The position numbers and the translations under genes were made by a program. Below the pieces are notes generated by a model. That model worked only from the letters and a program-made list of their open reading frames with translations, did no database searches and was not told where the DNA came from. A stretch of DNA of 10,076 nucleotides from JAUWMV01 sp964562425 (GTDB lineage Bacteria; UBP14; UBA6098; B30-G16). Location of the stretch: NCBI GenBank assembly GCA_964562425.1, contig CAZLTJ010000073.1, positions 1 to 10,076 on the forward strand. The letters run 5' to 3'. Within the stretch, counting starts at the first letter, position 1; every line of letters begins with the position of its first letter. This document shows positions 1 through 6,100 of this stretch, in pieces.

Positions 1-154
1 GTATTATAATTGATATGATATAATATATAGATTGAGTAGGTATAAAAAACCAAATTATAATTGCGGTAATTGCGCTTGATGCAGTTCCAGGAGCGATTGG
101 TGAGAAACCTACACCAAAAAATGTAGAGATTAGCTTCTCAAAATAAATTCTCAT
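1..154 (-). CDS. pgpA: Phosphatidylglycerophosphatase A, N-terminal part (gene runs off the left edge)
   Basis: The minus-strand frame starting with ATG at 154 gives 51 codons and then leaves the window. Residues 9-27 contain F-G-V-G-F-S-P-I-A-P-G-T-A-S-S, which matches the PgpA signature seen in E. coli (GFGSGLSPIVPGTMGS), followed by a hydrophobic stretch (about residues 28-48) fitting the first membrane segment. PgpA removes the phosphate from phosphatidylglycerol phosphate at the cytoplasmic membrane, the last step of phosphatidylglycerol synthesis. A TAA lies directly upstream of the ATG in frame, so no longer start is possible; the ribosome site is weak (GGA about 5 bases before the ATG). 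The gene begins 45 bp after the gyrB stop, on the same strand and without a visible terminator, so co-transcription with gyrB is likely. One oddity is Ser in place of the usual Gly in the PGTxGS signature. The catalytic acidic residues would lie further on, outside the window. Confidence 0.92.
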   Translation of the reverse strand, partial: MRIYFEKLISTFFGVGFSPIAPGTASSAITAIIIWFFIPTQSIYYIISIII

Positions 155-199
155 TTATTTCCAGTGGTCTGAAAATTTAATATTCTTTCCTGAAAAACC

Positions 200-2620
200 T
201 TAAAAATCTAGATTCCTGACTTTGAGTGCATTTTGTTCGATAAATTCTTTGCGTGGTTCAACTTTTGTTCCCATCAAAATTGAAAAAATTCTGTCTGCAT
301 CAGAAATATCATGAAGTTTCACTTGTAGAATTCTTCGAGTGGTAGGATTCATCGTTGTATCCCACAATTGGTCAGGATTCATTTCACCCAGACCTTTGTA
401 TCGTTGTATATACTTCCCTGCTCGACCATGTTCTTTTATCGTTTCAATTAATCTCGAAAAAGTGTGCAATGTCATTGTATTATTATTACATTCAAATGTC
501 ACCGGTGTGGGGATGTTATCGTAAACCTTGCCTAAAATCGAAGATAATTCAGCATAATCGGGACTAACCAAAAATCCATGTGACAATTTAAACTGACCAA
601 AACCACTGGAACCTTCATATCCTATCATTACTGTCCAGCATTCATGCTCTTCATTGAATTCTAGGTTTATATTCAATGTATAGGAAAGAAGTTTAACATC
701 CATTTCAATAGCTCTAAGTTTTGTGGTTAAAGAATCTTTATCCACTAAGTCTTCTGGTGTTCTAATGTTGTGTTTAATTATAATTTCAAGTAATTGAGGT
801 GGTCGGTGATGTCTCGCGAAGAAATCGAGAATTCGTTTTGCTCGAGCAATTTTTTTCATAAGGTTTGTAAATTCATTTCCAGCAATTAATTTCGAATTAG
901 ACGTTAATTTAGAATTTTTTACGCCTTCGGAAATAAGGAAGCGATCCATTTCTATGTTATCCTTAATATACTGTTCTTTTTTCCCGATTCTGACTTTATA
1001 AAGAGGGGGTTGAGCAATAAACAGGTGACCATAACTCACAAGCTGATGCAGATGTCTAAAAATAAAAGTAAGAAGTAATGTTCTTATATGAGCCCCATCA
1101 ACATCGGCATCTGTCATAATAATAACTTTACCATAACGGAGCTTTGATATGTCAAGGTCTTCGTCGATTCCGGTTCCCAAAGCGGTAATAATAGTTCGAA
1201 TTTCCTCATTTTTGAGCATTTTATCGATTCTCGTTTTTTCTACGTTGAGAATTTTACCTCTAAGAGGGAGAATAGCCTGGAAATGTTTATCTCTTGCCTG
1301 TTTTGCTGAACCACCTGCAGAATCTCCCTCAACTAAAAATATTTCAGAAATTGAAGAGTCCTTTGTCTGACAATCAGCAAGTTTACCCGGAAGAGCTGCA
1401 GAATCTAATGCTGATTTTCTTCTTATAAGTTCTTTGGCTTGTTTAGCAGCTTCTCGGGCTCTACTCGCATTTAATGCATTTTCCATAATAGCTTTAGCTT
1501 GGTTAGGATTTTCCTCAAGCCAGCTGGATAGTTTTTCATATAAAATTGTATCAACAATTCCTTTAACCTCTGAATTACCAAGCTTGGCTTTAGTTTGACC
1601 TTCAAATTGAGGTTCCAAAATTTTGATTGATATCACTGATGTAAGACCTTCTCGAACGTCATTTCCAGTAAGTTGCTCCCCTTTTTTTAAATAATTTTTG
1701 GAAATTGCGTAACTGGTTATAGCTCTTGTAACAGCTGTTCTGAACCCAGTAAGGTGTGTTCCACCATCCACGGTATTTATGTTGTTAACAAATGAGATGA
1801 TGTTTTCATTGTAACTGTTATTATATTGTATTGAGATTTCAAGTTCAGCGTCGTCTTTGCTGCCGGATACATAAATAGGCTTTTTAAAAAGTGTGTTTTT
1901 CCCTTCATTAAGATACTTAACAAATTCAACAATACCGCCGGAATATTGAAATGTTTGGGATTCGTCATGAATTTCGTCGATTATCGATATTTCTATACCG
2001 GAATTAAGAAAAGCAAGTTCTTTTAGCCTTAAGGATAAAATATCGAATGAAAAGTCGGTTGTTTCAAATATTTTCTGGTCGGGTTTAAACGTTAGGCGAG
2101 TTCCGCGTTTTTTTGTTATTCCTTTTTTTCGGAGAGGTTCTAATGGAATCCCACGTTTATATTTTTGAACATATACACCACCGTTTCGGTGAATTTCCAG
2201 TTCCAAAAATTCCGAGAGTGCATTGACGACAGAGAGACCAACACCATGAAGTCCACCTGATACTTTATATATTTTTTTATTAAATTTGCCACCAGCATGA
2301 AGTTTTGTTAATGCAACTTCAGCTCCAGAGATTCCCATTTCAGGATGAATATCAACAGGGATTCCTCTGCCGTCATCGACAACAGTTGCACTGCCATCTT
2401 GGTGTATTGTAACAGAAATTTTTTTACAGAATCCTTCAAGAGCTTCGTCTATAGAATTGTCAACGATTTCGTAAAGCAGATGATGTAATCCCATAGTACC
2501 GGTAGAACCAATGTACATCGCAGGTCTTTTTCGAACAGCTTCTAAACCCTCAAGAACCTTAATATCTTCTGCGGTATATCCGGTATCTATATAATTTTTT
2601 TTCTGGTTTATATTATCCAT
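200..2620 (-). CDS. gyrB: DNA gyrase subunit B (ATPase/TOPRIM subunit), complete
   Basis: Complete 806-aa type IIA topoisomerase subunit, close to E. coli GyrB (804 aa). With GyrA it introduces negative supercoils using ATP. The N-terminal GHKL ATPase shows E51 (general base), N55, DDGRGIP (82-88) and the ATP-lid GGLHGVG (122-128). The transducer carries the QTK loop (342-344, with K344 contacting ATP phosphate). The TOPRIM domain has EGDSAGG (431-437) and the metal-binding DADVD (504-508). A long insertion (about 545-735) of the E. coli kind follows, then QRYKGLGEMN (739-748) and the family-typical end EFIEQNALKVRNLDF. Wording such as QAILPLRGKILNVEK and the C-terminal ending favour GyrB over ParE. 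The start is fixed by the family-typical N terminus (TAEDIKVLEGLEAVRKRP) shortly after the ATG. There is no Shine-Dalgarno sequence: the leader just before the ATG is almost all U and A. gyrA is not adjacent within the window; the next gene downstream is pgpA. Confidence 0.98.
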   Translation of the reverse strand: MDNINQKKNYIDTGYTAEDIKVLEGLEAVRKRPAMYIGSTGTMGLHHLLYEIVDNSIDEALEGFCKKISVTIHQDGSATVVDDGRGIPVDIHPEMGISGAEVALTKLHAGGKFNKKIYKVSGGLHGVGLSVVNALSEFLELEIHRNGGVYVQKYKRGIPLEPLRKKGITKKRGTRLTFKPDQKIFETTDFSFDILSLRLKELAFLNSGIEISIIDEIHDESQTFQYSGGIVEFVKYLNEGKNTLFKKPIYVSGSKDDAELEISIQYNNSYNENIISFVNNINTVDGGTHLTGFRTAVTRAITSYAISKNYLKKGEQLTGNDVREGLTSVISIKILEPQFEGQTKAKLGNSEVKGIVDTILYEKLSSWLEENPNQAKAIMENALNASRAREAAKQAKELIRRKSALDSAALPGKLADCQTKDSSISEIFLVEGDSAGGSAKQARDKHFQAILPLRGKILNVEKTRIDKMLKNEEIRTIITALGTGIDEDLDISKLRYGKVIIMTDADVDGAHIRTLLLTFIFRHLHQLVSYGHLFIAQPPLYKVRIGKKEQYIKDNIEMDRFLISEGVKNSKLTSNSKLIAGNEFTNLMKKIARAKRILDFFARHHRPPQLLEIIIKHNIRTPEDLVDKDSLTTKLRAIEMDVKLLSYTLNINLEFNEEHECWTVMIGYEGSSGFGQFKLSHGFLVSPDYAELSSILGKVYDNIPTPVTFECNNNTMTLHTFSRLIETIKEHGRAGKYIQRYKGLGEMNPDQLWDTTMNPTTRRILQVKLHDISDADRIFSILMGTKVEPRKEFIEQNALKVRNLDF

Positions 2621-2653
2621 AAAAAATAAAAATTTGGTTAAAATTTCGATTTA

Positions 2654-2679
2654 TTATAATTTTTTGGAAAAAATTATAA
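2654..2679. repeat. Perfect 12+12 bp inverted repeat with GG centre upstream of gyrB
   Basis: The left arm TTATAATTTTTT (2654-2665) and right arm AAAAAATTATAA (2668-2679) are exact reverse complements separated by GG. The outer ends contain TATAAT on both strands. It lies 34-59 bp before the gyrB start. As all stem pairs are A-T with a two-base centre, it is a poor RNA hairpin and more plausibly a DNA-level element: a promoter core, an operator, or an intrinsically bent or easily melted site. Its function is inferred, not shown. Confidence 0.6.
2673..2678 (-). promoter_or_regulatory. Candidate -10 hexamer for gyrB (TATAAT on the minus strand)
   Basis: The minus strand reads an exact TATAAT here, which would place transcription start near 2666 and give a leader of about 46 nt before the gyrB ATG. 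The position 17 bp upstream reads TTTATT, a poor -35 (3 of 6), and no TGn extended -10 is present. A second minus-strand TATAAT overlaps the other arm of the dyad (2653-2658). In DNA this AT-rich a TATAAT can occur by chance, so the call is tentative. Confidence 0.35.
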
Positions 2680-2696
2680 ATGTTTCTTGGATTAAA

Positions 2697-2711
2697 ATAA
2701 AATAATTTTAT
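2697..2711. repeat. 15-bp AT palindrome
   Basis: ATAAAATAATTTTAT is a perfect inverted repeat about a central A. It sits 18 bp beyond the larger dyad on the side away from gyrB, overlapping where a -35 region for the candidate gyrB promoter would be. It could be a repressor half-site pair or simply a product of the AT-rich composition. Confidence 0.3.
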
Positions 2712-2844
2712 ATTTTGAAAAATCAAGGACAATATAAGGGAATTTTTTAATTGTACTTAATGTGGTTTAATTATTATTTGAGATAGAAACAGACACAAAT
2801 CTTAGAGTAAAATTATCATGTGTCGATATAGTTTTTTGAGATTC

Positions 2845-2858
2845 AAGGAGGTAGGAGG
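2845..2858 (+). promoter_or_regulatory. Tandem Shine-Dalgarno-like elements with no start codon
   Basis: AAGGAGG (2845-2851) is followed at once by TAGGAGG (2852-2858), both matching the anti-Shine-Dalgarno end of 16S rRNA. They are followed by an A tract and then TTCTAAG, with no ATG, GTG or TTG at a usable distance. They lie about 200 bases before the giant gene's start. If the transcript begins upstream they could act as a ribosome standby site, or be a remnant of a lost leader gene; a purine-rich coincidence is also possible. Confidence 0.35.
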
Positions 2859-2883
2859 AAAAAAAAAGTTCTAAGTTATTTAA

Positions 2884-2907
2884 AAAAAACACTTGCGGAG
2901 TTTTTTT
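2884..2907. other. Weak A-tract/T-tract hairpin
   Basis: A run of A (2884-2889), a bulged C, then ACT pairs with AGT (2899-2901) and a run of T (2902-2907) around a TGCGG loop. The shape resembles a small bidirectional terminator, but only three base pairs next to the loop include a G-C. No gene ends nearby that would need a terminator, so it is recorded as a weak leader structure only. Confidence 0.2.
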
Positions 2908-2954
2908 GAGTAAATATCTTTACAAAAATAAATATGCTGATTTACTGTCTCAAA
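2904..2954 (+). other. Imperfect inverted repeat in the giant gene's leader
   Basis: TTTGAGTAAAT (2904-2914) can pair with ATTTAC (2940-2945) plus TCAAA (2950-2954), with a four-base bulge TGTC on the right arm and a 25-base loop. It overlaps the T tract of the smaller hairpin, so the two structures would be mutually exclusive. Pairing is mostly A-U and may be chance. Confidence 0.15.
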
Positions 2955-3044
2955 TAAAGGGTGCTCTCATATGTTTTTTACATTGCTTAATGTCAATGAG
3001 CTGTTTAACAATTTTTATCAAAATGGAAAGCAAAAATTCTTAAA

Positions 3045-3050
3045 AGGAGG
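3045..3050 (+). promoter_or_regulatory. Ribosome-binding site of the giant gene
   Basis: AGGAGG (within AAAAGGAGG) lies 7 bases before the ATG at 3058, an ideal Shine-Dalgarno sequence and spacing. It decides the start codon against the in-frame ATG at 2971, which has only a weaker AAAGGG about 10 bases upstream and would put 29 extra residues before the signal peptide. gyrB in the same window has no such site. Confidence 0.88.
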
Positions 3051-3057
3051 AAAGGCT

Positions 3058-3117
3058 ATGCCGAGGAAGTTAGCGGTTGTTCTGTTTGCACTGCTGTTGA
3101 TAGGCCTATCGTGGGGT
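3058..3117 (+). other. Sec-type signal peptide of the giant protein
   Basis: Residues 1-20 show a short positive start (PRK), a hydrophobic core (LAVVLFALLLIGL) and a small-residue end (SWG), with cleavage expected near Gly20/Thr21. There is no lipobox Cys, so signal peptidase I rather than lipoprotein processing is expected. This places the whole protein in the envelope or outside the cell. Confidence 0.88.
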
Positions 3118-6100
3118 ACGGAGGTTACCTATCAAGGAAAATTAACGGATAGTACAGGTATTGCGGTAAATGGGGATGTTGATTTTATTTTAGCAATTTA
3201 CACTAATGTCACAGGAACTACCCTTGTTACTATTGATACCACAACAGTTACATGTACAAATGGTCTTTTCTCTGGAGTCTTCGATCTAACGATTTCTTCA
3301 AGTGTGTTATCCTCTCCATCTACTAATCTATACTATGAGATTTCTTATAATCTCGGAAGTGGATATAACACATTGACTCCTAGGAAACTGATTACTGCAG
3401 AAATTAAAGCATTATGGGCACTTAATGCAACATATGCACTCACAGCAGGATCTGCTCTAGCCGCGATTACTGCTTTGAATGCAGACCATGCTGCTAAAGC
3501 GGATAGTTCTGATTATGCTGATGAAGCTAATTATTCTGCTACGGCAGGTGTTGCTGCAGTTGCTCTTTACGCTGATAGCACAGATTGGTCAGCATTAGCC
3601 TCATGGGCAGATGCTGTATTAGCTGCGAATGTAGTTTACGATGACACAATTACTGGTCTTGGTGATAACGCACAGGATGCTATCGATAATTTATACGCAG
3701 ATATGATAACACTTCCTGATGCCGATGAACTCGTTAAGATTGGTGATCTAGGAACTCCTGATTGGTTGAATGAAAATTTCTTCGCACAGGATGCAATTAA
3801 TCATATAACAATTAAAGATGCTGCAATAGGTGCAGATCAGATAGCTGATGAAGTAATCGGCGTAGATAAGTTCGCACTCGGAACTGACGCTTGTGATGTG
3901 TTCTATTACGATGGTTCTGCATGGTTGGTAGGACAACTTTCTGCAGAATGCATTGATTATTATGGCACAGATGTCGCGTTTGTTCTCGATGATTATGAGA
4001 CAAGATTATCTCTTATTGAAAGTGGTGCCGGCGATACATTAGTTATAGTTGGTCCTGGTGGAACACCGGACTTTCTTAATACCGATTTCTTCGAACAGGG
4101 TATAGATCATATTATTGTTAAGGATAAAGCAATAGGCGTTGCCAAATTCGCTGACGGAACAGCTTCCGATGGCGATATGTTCGTTTACAGTTCCGGCGAT
4201 TGGACAATTGGAAACGCTTTAGCAACAAAAGTTGACTACGATAATTCTATGAGTGGTTTAGCTGGAACCACAGTTCAAAAAGCTATTGATGAATTAGCTG
4301 CCGTAACCAAAAGCGATACAATTTGGTCGGAAGATGCACTTGTTATCGATACAATCGTTGCAATGGCAAACTTCAAAATTCATGGTGAACTTATTGCTGA
4401 CTCCATTCAAGCAGTTGGTGATTATATCGATCTCGACGACAATGTTAATGTTTGGGGTGACTTGAAAGTTGACGATGAATTATACACCGACAACATTAAT
4501 GCAATCGGTACTACTATCGGAATTTATAATGACGTCGATATTTGGGGTAAACTATATGTTGAAGAAGATCTAGATGTAGGTCAGGATGTTATTATTAATG
4601 ATGGTCTATATGTAGATCATATCTATGTTGAAGATGAAGATACAATCAAGGTTCATGACTACTTTATGATTGAAGATGAGCTTATCGTTGATGACATTGA
4701 GGCTTCAGCTTTAGCAACAGAAATTAGTATTCATGATGATGTTGATGTCTGGGGTGACCTGTATGTCGACGGTGATGTTACAATTGACGGTAAACTGACT
4801 GTTGACGGTGGAATCGATCCTACATATTTAGCATTGACTCCACAAGCAACTTCACCATTCCCAATTGCATCCGGTGATCCGGGTATTTGGGTCGATGATA
4901 CAGATAACAAACTGTATTATTACGATGGCACAGGTCAATGGCATTTGAATATTGAATACACTGCTGGTGATGGTCTATCACTTACTGGTTACGAATTTGA
5001 AGTCAATGTTGATGATGTAACGATAGAGATCGTGGCAGATGATCTTCAGGTTAAGGATGGTGGAATTTCAACAGACAAATTGGCTGATGATGCAGTAACT
5101 ACACCTAAAATTAAGGATGATGCAATTACTACTGTTAAGTTAGATGATGAGTCTGTAACTACTGATAAGATCGCTGCAGATGCTGTTACTAATGCAAAGA
5201 TTGCTGATGATGCAGTAACTACACCTAAGATTGCTGATGATGCAGTAACTACACCTAAGATTAAGGATGATGCTGTTACTAATGCAAAGATTGCAGATAA
5301 TGCGATTACTACTTCCAAAATTGATGACCGATCTATTCTATCAGATGATATTGATGACAATGCGATTATTGGCAGAACTATTAAAACGGGTGCTGTAACA
5401 ACTTCAAAAATACTTGATGGCACAATTGAACCTATAGATTTAAAAACGCCAGGTACAGGTGGCGCAGGAACAATATTTAGATATGATGGTTCCGATTGGC
5501 AGCACGATTTACTTGAAGCCGGTGATGTCGAATTTGATAACACTTATTCTGGTGCGATAATTACTGAAACCATAGTTCAAGGTGCTATTGAAAACCTCGA
5601 TCTAAGGCTTGGTGACGAAGAAGGCGATGCTGACGATGAGGTTCGACTCACTCATGACACAAGATCAGCTTTCCTAAGCACGGATTTCTTCGCATATGAA
5701 GATGATACAACAATTATAATCAAAGACGACGGAATCGGATCAGATCAAATTAATTGGGGCTTAGGCACAGGTGAAGTCGATGCTGATGACATTCCATACG
5801 ACGATGCAACATACACGGACATTGGAGCTGCCCTTGATAATCTTATGACGATAACTTCAACTTTCGCCGATAGACTGGATTATGTTGTCGTCGTAGCAAA
5901 GAATGGAGACGACGGATCCGCAGATGGAAGCCAAAAAGCACCGTTCTTAACAATAGCCAAAGCTATTGATTACGGTGTAAATACTGCTTCTTGGAAAGGT
6001 TCAGACTTCATTGTTTACCTAATGCCGGGTACATATAACGAGCAGGTTTTGATAGACGACGATAATATTCATATAATTGGTATTAAACCTGAAATTACAA

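Larger units (their letters stand above)
2621..3057. other. Divergent intergenic region between gyrB and the giant secreted-protein gene
   Basis: These 437 bp separate two outward-facing genes and should hold both promoters. The sequence is strongly AT-rich with many A and T tracts. I found no plausible protein: the ATGs on both strands open only very short frames, apart from ATG 2971, which is in frame with the giant gene. I saw no tRNA or other recognisable RNA gene. The distinct elements (dyad, AT palindrome, tandem AGGAGG pair, two weak inverted repeats, ribosome site) are listed separately. No convincing -35/-10 pair could be placed for the rightward gene; the candidates I tried matched the consensus poorly in one of the two hexamers. 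Confidence 0.8.

Noticed and set aside
36..146. Plus-strand open stretch ending in TAA at 144-146
   Set aside because: It has no proper start codon or ribosome site, and the opposite strand clearly encodes the PgpA N terminus.
1149..1370. 73-aa plus-strand open frame opposite gyrB
   Set aside because: It is antisense to the TOPRIM catalytic core of GyrB, whose conserved residues explain the sequence.
2884..2907. Possible Rho-independent terminator
   Set aside because: As a terminator it fails: the stem next to the loop is only three pairs with one G-C, and both neighbouring genes start here instead of ending. Kept only as a weak structural feature.
2991..2996. Perfect minus-strand TTGACA (-35 consensus)
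   Set aside because: No acceptable -10 occurs 16-18 bp downstream on that strand (the best reads CATATG), and it would give gyrB a leader of over 300 bases.
5059..5448. Regular 30-bp repeats suggestive of a CRISPR array
   Set aside because: The units are contiguous without unique spacers, keep one reading frame, and encode a decapeptide repeat.
5046..5543. 165-aa open frame on the minus strand, rich in Val, Ser and Thr repeats
   Set aside because: It is the antisense image of the decapeptide array: the repeated GAT and ACT codons contain no reverse-strand stops. There is no ribosome site and no family resemblance beyond the mirrored repeat.
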